Shown: piece after piece, positions 38,300-53,046 of the stretch
How positions within the stretch are numbered: the stretch's first letter is position 1
How the letters are laid out: each line of letters starts with the position of its first letter
NCBI RefSeq assembly: GCF_023973165.1
Contig: NZ_CP099547.1
Location: 434,001 to 498,000, forward strand
DNA from: Arcanobacterium pinnipediorum
GTDB lineage: Bacteria; Actinomycetota; Actinomycetes; Actinomycetales; Actinomycetaceae
Reading direction: 5' to 3'
Length of the DNA: 64,000 bases
Made by a program: the position numbers and the translations under genes
Notes under the pieces: generated by a model
What the model was told of the DNA's origin: nothing
What the model saw: only the letters and a program-made list of their open reading frames with translations
Database searches by the model: none

Positions 38300-38638
38300 T
38301 TTTATTCGTTGCGAATGACTGGTTTGGTTTTCTGGGCTGGTGTTTTTCGCGGTTATCCTTCTTGATGGTTGCCTGTTGTGGGTGGTTGTTGGGTGTGGGT
38401 GTGTTGTTTGATATCTCAATAGTGTGTCAGCTTTTTATAATGATTGTTTTGTAAGGGTTTGCGTGCTGGCCTTTGTGGTTGGTGTGTTTGCTCTTATGTT
38501 TTTTCAAGGGCGAGCTTTTGTGGTTTGTTTTTGATTTTTTTGGATGAGCTAGTTTTTGGTTTGTCTGTTTTGTTGAGCCTGTTTGGGCTTTTCGGACGTG
38601 TATTGATTGGATGCCTCTTTTGTGGGGTGTTTGGTTTT
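38300..38638 (+). other. rRNA leader region
   Basis: No gene. A strongly T/G-rich transcribed leader. Its end (38609-38634) carries a boxA-like antitermination element that recurs in the 16S-23S spacer (40324-40348). Confidence 0.65.
38609..38634 (+). promoter_or_regulatory. boxA-like element before 16S
   Basis: GGATGCCTCTTTTGTGGGG and following bases nearly repeat the spacer sequence at 40324-40348. The core TGC(C)TCTTTTGTG resembles enteric boxA (TGCTCTTTAACA), the Nus antitermination signal. Confidence 0.5.
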
Positions 38639-43494
<4,856 letters not shown>

Positions 43495-43585
43495 AAGACA
43501 CGATATTAACATGTTTCGCGTTCACTATACGATTCCCAACCCCCACACTAAAATACAGTGGTGGTGGTATTAAACTCAAGATTTT

Positions 43586-43704
43586 TGACGGTGGTCATAG
43601 CGGTAGGGAAACGCCCGGCTCCATTCCGAACCCGGATAGCTAAGCCTACCAGCGCCGATGGTACTGCACTCGAGGGAGTGTGGGAGAGTAGGACACCGCC
43701 GTCA
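43586..43704 (+). rRNA. rrf: 5S ribosomal RNA
   Basis: About 119 nt. The terminal stem TGACGGTGGT/ACCGCCGTCA and the loop region CGCCCGGCTCCATTCCGAACCCGG are typical. It lies about 90 bp after 23S, closing the operon. Confidence 0.96.
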
Positions 43705-43721
43705 ACACAACTTCATCATAA

Positions 43722-43777
43722 GAGTAGGCCAGGAAGCATACAACACGCTATCGTGTCACACGCTCCCTGGCCTACTC
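43722..43777 (+). terminator. rRNA operon terminator hairpin
   Basis: Sixteen-bp arms (43722-43737 and 43762-43777) with one mismatch enclose an inner ACACG-CTAT-CGTGT hairpin (43743-43756). No long T tract follows. Confidence 0.75.
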
Positions 43778-43854
43778 CCATACACACAACAAAAATTGAC
43801 CTCAGCGACTGCCACATACGTTCCAGAGCTGGTTTTTAAGGCAAAATAGTATTC

Positions 43855-44604
43855 ATGTCCATGCTTAGCAATCCGTATGCTGATAATGATGATGTAGCTC
43901 GGCTATACCCGCACGTCCGTCCAGGATATCCGCGCGATTTAGTCCAAAGCCTCATCCCCGATCAACCCAGTGTTACAATCGCTGACATTGGCGCAGGAAC
44001 CGGAAAATTAACGGGTTTGTTGCTCGCTCTAGGCTCACAAGAGCAACGCTTATGGGCAGTTGAACCCAGCCCGAGCATGCGTGCTGAACTCATCAGCCAA
44101 TTCCCACAACTATCTGCCTCCATCATCTCAGGTACCGCTGAAGCAACCGGACTGCCCACGCACTCGTGCGACACAATCTTTTATAGTCAAAGCTGGCACT
44201 GGTTAGATCAAAAATCTGCCCTCATCGAAGCTGTACGAATACTTAAACCGGGCGGCACCGCCGTCGTTATCGCTAATCAACTAGATGTTTCTATTCCGTG
44301 GGTACGAAGATTGTCGCGGATCATGCGCTCGGGAGACGTGTATCGGCGCTCGTTCCCGCCACAATTTGGCCCCCAATTTTCAGCTCCTAAATTTGCGATG
44401 GCCACCTGGCAAGATAGACTCTCACCACAAGATGTGATGCGTCTTGGTACTACTAGATCTTCTTGGATTAGGTCCAGTAAGGAAAACCGAGACAAGATGC
44501 AACGAAATCTACGATGGTATCTATACGACAAACTCCAATACCGTGATGAGCACATTCTCGAGTTACCTTACGTAACTTACGCGTGGTGTGCAGTGCGTCA
44601 ATAA
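43855..44604 (+). CDS. Class I SAM-dependent methyltransferase
   Basis: A 249-aa methyltransferase with the Rossmann SAM motif IADIGAGTGKLTGLLLALG (about residues 42-60), the acidic strand-2 end AVEPSPSMRAEL, the post-II region SGTAEATGLPTHSCDTIFYSQSWHWLD and motif III LKPGGTAVVIAN. It resembles the UbiE/YafE-like group that carries RLYPHVRPGYP near the N-terminus. The substrate is unknown. It stands alone between the rRNA operon and the ThrE-type gene. Confidence 0.88.
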   Translation: MSMLSNPYADNDDVARLYPHVRPGYPRDLVQSLIPDQPSVTIADIGAGTGKLTGLLLALGSQEQRLWAVEPSPSMRAELISQFPQLSASIISGTAEATGLPTHSCDTIFYSQSWHWLDQKSALIEAVRILKPGGTAVVIANQLDVSIPWVRRLSRIMRSGDVYRRSFPPQFGPQFSAPKFAMATWQDRLSPQDVMRLGTTRSSWIRSSKENRDKMQRNLRWYLYDKLQYRDEHILELPYVTYAWCAVRQ

Positions 44605-44722
44605 TGTGATAAATAATGCTCTCTATTCTCGTCGAAATAGGAGCTAGGGCCCGGCTAATATCTCAAAATCTGCATAAAATAGGTTTCGCATAAATACCGT
44701 TTTGACTAATTGTGAGAGAAGT

Positions 44723-46051
44723 ATGGACGATCAGCCCACAAATAATCCTGTACAAAGCCCAGAAACGATAGCTGAAAAAGTGCATTCAATTCTGATGCTC
44801 GGAACCATGCTTCTAGCTTGTGGTGCGGGCGCCTACCGCGTAAAAGCAGCCATGTCTCGGGCTGCAAAAGCTATCGGTTTAACCCGCCTTGAATCGTCAG
44901 TCTCCATGACTGATATCACGGCAACTGCATGGCGCGGTCAAGAATCGTACACCAGTTTTGCCGAGCAGCGGCGAGTGGGCGTCAACGCAGAAAAACTGGA
45001 CCGCATCATGCAAGGTGTTGCTCATCTGCATGAAGGTATGACAGCTAATGATCTGCTTACTATGTTGCGCGAAACAAGTGCCAAGGACCGCCACTACGGA
45101 TTGTGGACGACCGTCCTCGCATCGGCTGTTGCCTGTGCTGGATTCTGTTTCTTAAACGGCGGGCGTTCTGTTGAATGCGCGACCGTCTTTTTCGCGGCCG
45201 GCATCGGGCAGTTGATCCGCAAGCTCCTCTTGGGACGTGGCTATGCACACTTCCTGACATGGATCTTGTGTGCGGTTGCTTCTACACTGGTCTATATTTT
45301 GCTACTTGAGGCTGGACACGCAGGTGGACTACTCGTGCTCCACCAGTATGAGTCAGGCTTAATTTCGTCGATTCTCTACCTCATTCCGGGTTTCCCATTG
45401 ACGACGGCGATGCTTGATTTCGTCCGCAATGATACGCAATCAGCATTAGCGCGTTTCTCATATTGCATCATGGTTATTGGCTCTGCAGGTGTATCGGTAT
45501 GGGTTGTTGTCCATACCCTTGATTGGCAGGTTGAACCAGGTGTTACTGAGCCGTTGTCTTTCTGGACTATGACTTTTTTGCGGATTTTAACATCGTTCGT
45601 CGCAGCCTATGGCTTCGCCATACTTTTCAACGCGCCATGGAAAGTGTGTACCGCTGCTGCGGTTGCGGGCGCATTTGCCAACACCGGTCGGCTTTTACTG
45701 CAAGAGAACGTCAATCTACCGTGGCAATTGGGCGTCGGTCTAGCTGCCATGGTTGTGGGTATTGTGGCAACACTCGTCGCATGGCAGACCTCCCATTCGC
45801 GTGTGTCACTATCTGTTCCAGCCGTAGTTATTATGATCCCGGGTGTTCCCTTCTATCGCGCTCTTGTCGCAATTAATGAAGGAGATTTCCAAAGCGCTTT
45901 GGCTATTTTCGCGAAGGTATTCTTCGTCATCATGTCCATCGGCTTTGGTCTAGCTATTGCACGAGTGGTGATGGATGAAGGATGGCGTCACGATACGGAC
46001 ACATCGCATTTGCCTGACACGTTAGAAACTGACATACGCGATGCGGTATAA
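44723..46051 (+). CDS. ThrE-type threonine/serine exporter family protein
   Basis: A 442-aa membrane protein joining both halves of the ThrE family. The N-terminal ThrE domain (residues 15-260) has the typical cytoplasmic start LGTMLLACGAGAYRVKAAMSRAAKAIGL and SSILYLIPGFPLTTAMLDFVRND. The C-terminal ThrE_2/DUF3815-like half (about 280-425) has VPAVVIMIPGVPFYRALVAINEGD. About ten membrane helices. Proton-driven export of threonine and serine is the known role in Corynebacterium. ATG 44723 after GAGAGAAG is preferred to a TTG at 44702. A strong convergent terminator follows. Confidence 0.9.
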   Translation: MDDQPTNNPVQSPETIAEKVHSILMLGTMLLACGAGAYRVKAAMSRAAKAIGLTRLESSVSMTDITATAWRGQESYTSFAEQRRVGVNAEKLDRIMQGVAHLHEGMTANDLLTMLRETSAKDRHYGLWTTVLASAVACAGFCFLNGGRSVECATVFFAAGIGQLIRKLLLGRGYAHFLTWILCAVASTLVYILLLEAGHAGGLLVLHQYESGLISSILYLIPGFPLTTAMLDFVRNDTQSALARFSYCIMVIGSAGVSVWVVVHTLDWQVEPGVTEPLSFWTMTFLRILTSFVAAYGFAILFNAPWKVCTAAAVAGAFANTGRLLLQENVNLPWQLGVGLAAMVVGIVATLVAWQTSHSRVSLSVPAVVIMIPGVPFYRALVAINEGDFQSALAIFAKVFFVIMSIGFGLAIARVVMDEGWRHDTDTSHLPDTLETDIRDAV

Positions 46052-46093
46052 ATCATTGCGTAGCCGGTAAAGGCCGCAAACCCTTCGATATAA

Positions 46094-46130
46094 CTGTGGT
46101 GGCGGGTTGGAATCCAACCCGCCACCACAG
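46094..46130. terminator. Bidirectional terminator
   Basis: Perfect 17-bp arms (46094-46110 and 46114-46130) with a 3-nt loop between the convergent exporter and exchanger genes. Flanks TATAA and CTATA give weak extra pairing. Confidence 0.88.
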
Positions 46131-46167
46131 CTATATTCTCATGGTAGGACTAGATGCATACGCGCCG

Positions 46168-47769
46168 CTATAGGCCGGCAAATGAGCCGAGGATTTGTGC
46201 GATAAAGATCTTTGCTACCATCGCCACTGGGTAGACCATTGCGTAGCCGAGTGCGACACGTGGATCGAAAGAGGTGCGATCATTGACGAATCCCAAAACA
46301 GCAGGCTGAGTTTGGATACCGCCAATTGCGCCAGCCAATCGGGTGCCTCCAGTTGAGGTAAACATGCGCATGAGAAGATAGAAGCTACCGCCAACCATTG
46401 TGGTAATAACGATGCCTAAGAACATAATTTGAACCCAGGCTCCGCCGGTGAAAGCAACTAAGATTTGAGAGCCGGCCTTGGTGCCAGCATATGCGAGGAA
46501 TACTAGCAAACCGAGTTCGGAAAGTACTTGACACGTAGTGTAAGGCAACGTTGTGACAATGTTTCCTACCCGTCCTAGCCGGCCCATAACCAATCCGACG
46601 ATGAGTGTACCGGCTGCTGAGCCGATAGAGAACGTCAGACCAGAAGGAGTGAGGATTTCCCATTCTCCGATCAAGATGCCAAGTGCCATACCCAAGCCAA
46701 GTGCTACCGGGTTAATATCGGTAAGTCCATGTGCGGAGTCACCAAAATATTTGGAGATAGCCGCCATAGAATGTGTGGGAGCAACGATTCGAACTCGATC
46801 TCCGAGCTGGAGGCGTAAGCGCGGACTTGCGGCCATATCAGTATCGCCACGGCGAATACGCGAAATAGTTCCGCCATATTTTTCTTCTAGGTCAAGACTG
46901 CCAATCTTTCGTCCAGCAATCGCCGAATTTGAAATAGTAACCCGGCGGAAGTCGAGATACCGGCGATCGGCAATAAGTGAATGGCTTGAGCCGTGTCCAA
47001 CCAATTTAATTGCTTGCGCGACTTCGGCATCTGTTCCAATGACGGTGACGAGATCATCTTGGTGAAGCACATCTTTGCCTGAGGGCAACCAAATCGGGCC
47101 AGTTTCGCCACGTCGGATACGCGAAAAGTGGACGGTACCGCCAATAGTGTCGCGCAGTGATTCGATAGTTGGATGATCGGTGCGCTCAACTCGGATAGTG
47201 CGGTTGCTAATTGGGGAAGGCTTATCTTTATCGGTGCTGCGCCGAGACAGCGCAATCGAGGCGATAATGAGCATTCCGATAACGCCAAAGAGGTATGAAA
47301 TCGCATAGCCTACAGTTGCTAACGCAGGATTTCCGGAAGCGGCGCTGGCTGCGGAAAGTGCCGGGGTGTTCGTCGTCGCCCCAGCGAAAGTGCCGGCGAT
47401 AAGTGCCCAGTCCATACCAAAACCGCGCCCAATTCCGGCAGCTACACCAGCTGCAAGAACGTAGGACACCAGCATCAAGATAATGGGCAAAACCGACGAT
47501 TTAATCGTATTGAAGAAGTTTGGTCCAGAAGAGATTCCGATAGCGAAGGCGAATAAAGCCAGCCCTAGCACTCCTAGATCGTGTTCGACTTCAATTTTGT
47601 ACCCTGAATGTAGTGCCCATGCCGTAAGTCCAATCGATAAGAAGAGTACAGAGGCAGCGCCCAGCGAGACACCTTTGATGCGAATTTTGGCGAGTATAGC
47701 TCCTGAGCCTACAAGGAAGAAAAGAAGCAACACTTGATTGTCAGCAAAGAGCTGAAATATATATGACAT
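46168..47769 (-). CDS. AspT/YidE-family transporter, putative aspartate:alanine exchanger
   Basis: A 533-aa transporter with the family layout: about five helices (LLLFFLVGSGAILAKI, then FAFAIGISSGPNFFNTIK), two central RCK_C/TrkA_C cytoplasmic domains (about 205-360, with DDLVTVIGTDAEVAQAIKLVG and GDRVRIVAPTHSMAAI), and a second helix block with GLVMGRLGRVG and FLAYAGTKAG. ATG 47769 is chosen (AGGAGTCC just upstream); an in-frame start at 47805 is less likely. It is divergent from aspA, which suggests a joint aspartate-handling role. Exchange specificity is inferred from family and context. Confidence 0.87.
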   Translation of the reverse strand: MSYIFQLFADNQVLLLFFLVGSGAILAKIRIKGVSLGAASVLFLSIGLTAWALHSGYKIEVEHDLGVLGLALFAFAIGISSGPNFFNTIKSSVLPIILMLVSYVLAAGVAAGIGRGFGMDWALIAGTFAGATTNTPALSAASAASGNPALATVGYAISYLFGVIGMLIIASIALSRRSTDKDKPSPISNRTIRVERTDHPTIESLRDTIGGTVHFSRIRRGETGPIWLPSGKDVLHQDDLVTVIGTDAEVAQAIKLVGHGSSHSLIADRRYLDFRRVTISNSAIAGRKIGSLDLEEKYGGTISRIRRGDTDMAASPRLRLQLGDRVRIVAPTHSMAAISKYFGDSAHGLTDINPVALGLGMALGILIGEWEILTPSGLTFSIGSAAGTLIVGLVMGRLGRVGNIVTTLPYTTCQVLSELGLLVFLAYAGTKAGSQILVAFTGGAWVQIMFLGIVITTMVGGSFYLLMRMFTSTGGTRLAGAIGGIQTQPAVLGFVNDRTSFDPRVALGYAMVYPVAMVAKIFIAQILGSFAGL

Positions 47770-47993
47770 TGGACTCCTGAGGAAGTGTTCTACAATACAT
47801 TGCACCTGGACAATGCGTCTATATAATTGTGAGCTAGTTTACGGCTTATGTCCACCGGATAATGTCATTATCAAGGCGATGTGGTGGATATGTGGAAAAA
47901 GAGAATCTCGGTGTGGGCTGATTGTGACATGTGTCGAGAAGGTGACTATGCTTGAGTATGTAAGAATCGACGGCGATTCAAGGAGCTGATGTA

Positions 47994-49424
47994 GTGCACA
48001 CTCGGATAGAAGAGGACCTGTTAGGGACCCGCGAAATTTCTCAAGATGCCTATTATGGAGTTCATACCCAACGCGCAATCGAGAACTTTCGCATTTCTGG
48101 AAAAACGATCAATGATGTTCCCGAACTTATTCGGGGAATGGTCTATGTCAAGAAAGCTGAAGCATTAGCTAATGCCGATGCCCACGTCATACCTCGACGC
48201 GTTGCCCGAGCCATTGTTCAAGCCTGCGACCTGATCTTAGATGAGGGACGTTGTATGGATCAATTCCCGGTCGATGTTTTCCAAGGTGGTGCAGGCACGT
48301 CGGTGAACATGAATACCAATGAAGTGGTTGCAAATCTGGCGTTAGAGGTGTTGTCAGAGCCGAAGGGCAACTACAGTGTGGTTCATCCTAATGACCACGT
48401 CAATAAGTCCCAATCGACCAACGATGCCTATCCTACCGGTTTCCGTATTGCTGTTTATACCATGATTCATCATTTGATGGATGAGGTTGAGCGGATGCGA
48501 GTAGCGTTTGGCAATATCGGAGAAAAATATGCTCATGTGTTGAAGATGGGGCGCACTCAGCTTCAAGACGCCGTTCCGATGACCTTGGGGCAAGAATTCG
48601 ATGCGTTTAGCGTGTTGATGGCCGAAGAGATCCGCAATCTTAACCGCGAATCAGAACTGCTCTTGGAAGTGAATCTCGGGGCCACTGCTATCGGCACGAA
48701 ACTTAATACGCCAGATAATTTCCAGGAAATTGTGGTGCGCCGACTTGGTGAAGTAACCGGGCTCGACGTCGTCGCCTCGCCTAATCTTATTGAAGCGACG
48801 TCGGATACCGGGGCTTATATCTCCGTACATTCCGCACTCAAGCGGCTAGCAGCAAAGCTTTCGATGATATGTAACGATTTGCGGTTACTATCTTCAGGTC
48901 CACGCGCCGGGTTGAATGAAATTAACTTGCCTGAAATGCAGGCTGGTTCCTCGATTATGCCAGCCAAAGTCAATCCCGTGATTCCCGAAGTGGTTAATCA
49001 GATTTGCTTTAAGGTTATCGGAAACGATACTACGGTCATGATGGCGGCTGAAGCTGGCCAGTTGCAACTAAATGTGATGGAGCCGGTTATTGGCCAAGCT
49101 ATTTTCGAGTCGATTTCACTACTTGAACGCGCACTTGTGACCTTGCGTGAGCGCTGCGTTGATGGGATCACTGCCAATGAAGAAGTGTGCATGAGCTATG
49201 TGATGAATTCTATCGGTATTGTCACATATCTCAACGATATTATCGGCCATCATAACGGTGATCTCGTTGGCAGAGAAGCAGCGCGTACCGGAAAATCTGT
49301 CCGTGAAATTGTGTTAGAACGCGGTTTGATGAGTCAAGCGGAACTTGACCGAGCTTTGTCCTTGGAAAATCTCATGGCTCCTCGATATATGGGGCAGACG
49401 TTCGTTGAGGATGCTGATAGCTAG
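47994..49424 (+). CDS. aspA: Aspartate ammonia-lyase
   Basis: A 476-aa aspartase/fumarase superfamily enzyme (E. coli AspA 478 aa) converting aspartate to fumarate and ammonia. Evidence: the opening [50 protein letters not shown] (typical of AspA rather than FumC), [15 protein letters not shown], and the active-site loop signature [19 protein letters not shown]. The start is GTG 47994, with AAGGAG about 10 nt upstream. The divergent partner is a putative aspartate exchanger, consistent with anaerobic aspartate-to-fumarate metabolism. Confidence 0.94.
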   Translation: MHTRIEEDLLGTREISQDAYYGVHTQRAIENFRISGKTINDVPELIRGMVYVKKAEALANADAHVIPRRVARAIVQACDLILDEGRCMDQFPVDVFQGGAGTSVNMNTNEVVANLALEVLSEPKGNYSVVHPNDHVNKSQSTNDAYPTGFRIAVYTMIHHLMDEVERMRVAFGNIGEKYAHVLKMGRTQLQDAVPMTLGQEFDAFSVLMAEEIRNLNRESELLLEVNLGATAIGTKLNTPDNFQEIVVRRLGEVTGLDVVASPNLIEATSDTGAYISVHSALKRLAAKLSMICNDLRLLSSGPRAGLNEINLPEMQAGSSIMPAKVNPVIPEVVNQICFKVIGNDTTVMMAAEAGQLQLNVMEPVIGQAIFESISLLERALVTLRERCVDGITANEEVCMSYVMNSIGIVTYLNDIIGHHNGDLVGREAARTGKSVREIVLERGLMSQAELDRALSLENLMAPRYMGQTFVEDADS

Positions 49425-49500
49425 GTGTTGTCAGGGCCTTGTTGTTTCGGGCGTACCATAGAGCTATCTGTTATTCGCTATGAAGTGAGGGGATTGAGCT

Positions 49501-50649
49501 ATGGTACGCCCGATGACGTCCTTGGAAGAACAAGCTAGCAGCCAGTGGCCGTTGGCGCAGGCGTTACAGGATCGGTTTGTGCGTTACCCGCATCAGGGGC
49601 TAAAAACTGACGACGAATACAATGCGGTGATGGCTCAGCTGGATTTTGGCGCCCATTTCACTGACTATATGGCACGGGCGTCGTGGGATGCTGACCGTGG
49701 TTGGCATGGGCATCGGATCGAGCCCTATGCGCCGCTTAGCCTTGATCCGGCAGGCGCTGTTTTGCATTACGGCCAAGAGGTTTTTGAGGGTTTGAAAGCA
49801 TATCGGCATGCCGATGGTTCGGTGTGGACGTTTCGCCCCGCCTATAACGCTGCTCGGTTGAATGAATCTTCGCAGCGTTTGATGATTCCAGATTTTCCGA
49901 TACCTGATTTTCTGGCTTCGCTTGTTGGATTGGTCAGCGCCGATCGGCGCTGGGTGCCACAAGATTTTGGCGCATCGCTGTATTTACGTCCCTTTATTTT
50001 TGCTTCCGAAGCGTTTTTGGGGGTTCGTGGTGCGCAACGCTTTGACTACGCGGTGGTGGCTTCGCCGTCGGGTCCTTATTTTTCTGATGGGTTAAAGCCA
50101 ATTAACGTTTGGGTTGAGCGTGACCATCATCGGGCTGGGCCAGGGGGTATGGGTAACGTGAAAACTGGCGGAAATTATGCGGCGTCGTTTTTTGCGAAGG
50201 CGCATGCCCAAGCACGTGGTTTTGACGAGGTTTTGTTTTTAGATGCGGCGACTAATTCACGTCTCGATGAATTAGGTGCGATGAACGTGTTTGTGGTGAT
50301 GGCAGATGGACGGGTGCGAACTCCGGCACTATCTGGCACGATTCTTCCTGGTTCTACTCGTTCTGCGATTTTGCAGATGCTTGACGACGACGGCGTTGAC
50401 GTTTTCGAGGAATCGCTGGCCTTGGATGAGGTGTGGGAGGGTATCAAAGACGGTACCGTGACGGAGATGTTCGCCTGCGGCACTGCTGCTAGTGTGGTTC
50501 CAATTGGTTCATTAACTGTGAGCAGTCAGCGGGTAGAATTGGGTTCGGTTGAGTTTTCGCGCTGGGTATTTTCTGCGTTGGCAGATATCCACTACGGCCG
50601 CGCTGCGGATCGTTTCGGATGGATGTATAAGGTAGCTGATGCGGTGTGA
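49501..50649 (+). CDS. ilvE: Branched-chain amino acid aminotransferase
   Basis: A 382-aa class IV PLP aminotransferase of the long actinobacterial/eukaryotic BCAT type. Motifs are HYGQEVFEGLKAYR, the conserved Arg block YLRPFIFASE, GNVKTGGNYAASF with the PLP lysine at about 221, EVLFLDAATNSRLDELGAMNVF and the C-terminal MFACGTAASVVPIG. It catalyses the last step of Ile/Val/Leu synthesis or the first step of degradation. ATG 49501 follows GAGGGGATTGAGCT. Confidence 0.95.
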   Translation: MVRPMTSLEEQASSQWPLAQALQDRFVRYPHQGLKTDDEYNAVMAQLDFGAHFTDYMARASWDADRGWHGHRIEPYAPLSLDPAGAVLHYGQEVFEGLKAYRHADGSVWTFRPAYNAARLNESSQRLMIPDFPIPDFLASLVGLVSADRRWVPQDFGASLYLRPFIFASEAFLGVRGAQRFDYAVVASPSGPYFSDGLKPINVWVERDHHRAGPGGMGNVKTGGNYAASFFAKAHAQARGFDEVLFLDAATNSRLDELGAMNVFVVMADGRVRTPALSGTILPGSTRSAILQMLDDDGVDVFEESLALDEVWEGIKDGTVTEMFACGTAASVVPIGSLTVSSQRVELGSVEFSRWVFSALADIHYGRAADRFGWMYKVADAV

Positions 50650-50912
50650 TTCTTGGTTTTTTCGGAGCAATGGATGTGATGAAACAAACTTCCGTTTTTC
50701 CAGTATGGGGACTTTAGTCCCTGAGTTTTAGTGACTGTGAGAAGGGATACCGTTTGTTTTATGCTCATAGCTCTTTTCACTAAGTATCCAGACCAATAGG
50801 GGACTAATCTTGAAGTAGCGCCAGCAGTAAGTTGCTGGGGAACAATAGTGGTCAGGGTGGACTAACCTATAACAAAAGTCCCGCTGGTCGCAATGAGAAG
50901 GAGTAGTATACC
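50650..50912. promoter_or_regulatory. Regulatory region of the pyruvate formate-lyase operon
   Basis: A 263-bp gene-free region. GGGACT-TT-AGTCCC forms a palindrome at 50708-50721. Related half-sites occur at 50800-50805 (GGGACT), 50859-50865 (GGACTAA) and 50877-50882 (AGTCCC). A possible -10 TATAAC is at 50868-50873, without a good -35, which suggests activation. A small hairpin (CCAGCA/TGCTGG) is at 50821-50838. AAGGAG precedes the GTG start. Confidence 0.5.
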
Positions 50913-53000
50913 GTGACTCAAACAGCCGAAACTGCTACACGTCCTGAGTGGGAAGGTTTCAAGGGCGGCATTTGGCAAGATGCCATTGACGTTCGTGATT
51001 TCATTCAGAAGAACTACACCCCTTACGAAGGGGACTCAGAATTTCTCGCCGGCGAGACAGCGAAGACTCGTCGCGTGTGGGAAACCTTGGAAGAAAAGTA
51101 CCTATCTGTCGAACGCCAAAAGCGTGTTTACGACGTCGACGTTGATACTCCGGCAGATGTCGATGCGTTCGGTCCAGGCTATATTTCAGAAGATGACGAC
51201 GTTATCGTCGGACTGCAAACTGATGTACCGCTCAAGCGCGCAATGATGCCAAATGGTGGCTGGCGTATGGTTGAGACTGCTATCAAAGAAGCAGGCAAGG
51301 AGCCAAATCCTGAAGTGAAGGAGATCTTCACTAAGTATCGCAAGACCCACAATGAGGGTGTATTTGATGTTTACACCCCACGTATTCGCGCCGCACGCTC
51401 TTCCCACATCATTACTGGTTTGCCAGATGCCTATGGGCGTGGTCGTATTATTGGTGACTACCGCCGTGTTGCTCTCTACGGTGTTGATTACCTGATTGAA
51501 GAGAAGACTAAAGATAAGGATCTGTACGCAGATCAGCCATTTAGTCAAGATTGGGCTCGAGATCGCGAAGAGATTTCTGAGCAGATCAAGGCATTGAAGA
51601 AGCTGAAGAATATGGCTTCCAGCTATGGCTTTGATATTTCCCGCCCAGCAAAGACCGCTCAGGAAGCAGTTCAGTGGACCTACTTTGGTTACCTGGCTTC
51701 AGTGAAGTCCCAGGACGGCGCTGCAATGTCCTTTGGTCGGTTGTCTGGCTTCTTCGATATTTATTTCGAACGTGACCTAGCTGCTGGCCGTATCACCGAA
51801 GAAGATGCACAAGAGATTATCGATCAGCTGGTGATCAAGCTTCGTATTGTCCGCTTCTTGCGCACTACAGCATACGATGAGATCTTCTCCGGCGATCCAT
51901 ACTGGGCAACATGGTCAGATGGTGGTTTCGGTGAGGATGGCCGTCCGCTCGTCACTAAGACCTCATTCCGCCTACTTCAAACTCTCGTCAACCTCGGCCC
52001 AGCACCAGAGCCAAATATTACGATCTTCTGGTCTGACAAACTCCCTATGGGATATAAGCGTTTCTGTGCTCGCGTCTCTATTGAGACCTCATCGATTCAG
52101 TACGAAGCTGATGAGCAGATTCGTGGCTACTGGGGCGATGACGCCGCTATTGCGTGCTGTGTTTCACCGATGGCTGTTGGCAAGCAGATGCAGTTCTTTG
52201 GCGCTCGCGTCAATGCAGCAAAGGCTTTGCTCTACTCCCTCAACGGTGGTCGCGATGAGATGACTGGCAAGCAGATCGTTGAAGGTTATGAACCCATTAA
52301 GGGTGATGGCCCACTCGACTTCGATGAAGTTTGGGAAAAGTATGAAGATATGCTTGATTGGGTAGTGGGTACCTATGTTGAAGCACTCAACATCATTCAC
52401 TACAGCCACGATAAGTATGCCTATGAAGCCATGGAAATGGCTTTGCATGATTCGGAGATTATCCGCACGATGGGTTGCGGTATCGCAGGTCTATCTATCG
52501 TCGCCGATTCCTTAGCAGCAATTAAGTACGCCACCGTTACACCAATTCGTGACGAGACTGGTTTGATTGTTGATTACAAGACTGAAGGTGACTTCCCAAC
52601 CTACGGTAACGACGATGATCGCGCTGACGATATCGCGGCAACAATCGTTCATACCGTTATGGAAAAGATCAAGCGCATTCCGATGTATCGCAATGCTATT
52701 CCAACTCAGTCGGTTCTTACCATTACATCGAATGTTGTTTACGGTAAGGCAACTGGAAACTTCCCATCCGGACACCGTGCCGGTACCCCATTCGCTCCGG
52801 GTGCAAACCCAGAAAACGGAATGGATACCCACGGTATGTTGGCCTCGATGCTCTCCGTTGGAAAGCTTCACTACAAGGATGCTCTTGATGGCATTTCCTT
52901 GACAAACACTATTGTCCCATCGTCGCTTGGCCGTGATTTGGCTGAGCAGGTCGATAATCTGGTTGGCATCATGGATGCTGGCTTCATCAAGAAGGGCTAA
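50913..53000 (+). CDS. pflB: Pyruvate formate-lyase large polypeptide lacking the glycyl-radical domain
   Basis: A 695-aa formate C-acetyltransferase core (pyruvate + CoA to acetyl-CoA + formate). The active-site pair Cys415-Cys416 is in [26 protein letters not shown]. The C-terminal third ([57 protein letters not shown]) follows the E. coli PflB pattern (760 aa). The protein ends at [11 protein letters not shown], just where a classical enzyme would enter its last 60-70 residues with the radical glycine. That domain is supplied by the next gene. The start is GTG 50913 after AAGGAG. It is probably cytosolic, active only without oxygen after activation by PflA. Confidence 0.95.
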   Translation: MTQTAETATRPEWEGFKGGIWQDAIDVRDFIQKNYTPYEGDSEFLAGETAKTRRVWETLEEKYLSVERQKRVYDVDVDTPADVDAFGPGYISEDDDVIVGLQTDVPLKRAMMPNGGWRMVETAIKEAGKEPNPEVKEIFTKYRKTHNEGVFDVYTPRIRAARSSHIITGLPDAYGRGRIIGDYRRVALYGVDYLIEEKTKDKDLYADQPFSQDWARDREEISEQIKALKKLKNMASSYGFDISRPAKTAQEAVQWTYFGYLASVKSQDGAAMSFGRLSGFFDIYFERDLAAGRITEEDAQEIIDQLVIKLRIVRFLRTTAYDEIFSGDPYWATWSDGGFGEDGRPLVTKTSFRLLQTLVNLGPAPEPNITIFWSDKLPMGYKRFCARVSIETSSIQYEADEQIRGYWGDDAAIACCVSPMAVGKQMQFFGARVNAAKALLYSLNGGRDEMTGKQIVEGYEPIKGDGPLDFDEVWEKYEDMLDWVVGTYVEALNIIHYSHDKYAYEAMEMALHDSEIIRTMGCGIAGLSIVADSLAAIKYATVTPIRDETGLIVDYKTEGDFPTYGNDDDRADDIAATIVHTVMEKIKRIPMYRNAIPTQSVLTITSNVVYGKATGNFPSGHRAGTPFAPGANPENGMDTHGMLASMLSVGKLHYKDALDGISLTNTIVPSSLGRDLAEQVDNLVGIMDAGFIKKG

Positions 53001-53046
53001 TGCCCAGTTTCGCTCCACGAAACAAACCCTACGAAAGGAAAATATT

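Noticed and set aside
47780-47830. CATTG-N8-CAATG dyad and a TGTGA half-site near aspA as CRP-type control
   Set aside because: Arms are only 5 bp and the TGTGA site lacks a matching TCACA half; too weak to claim.
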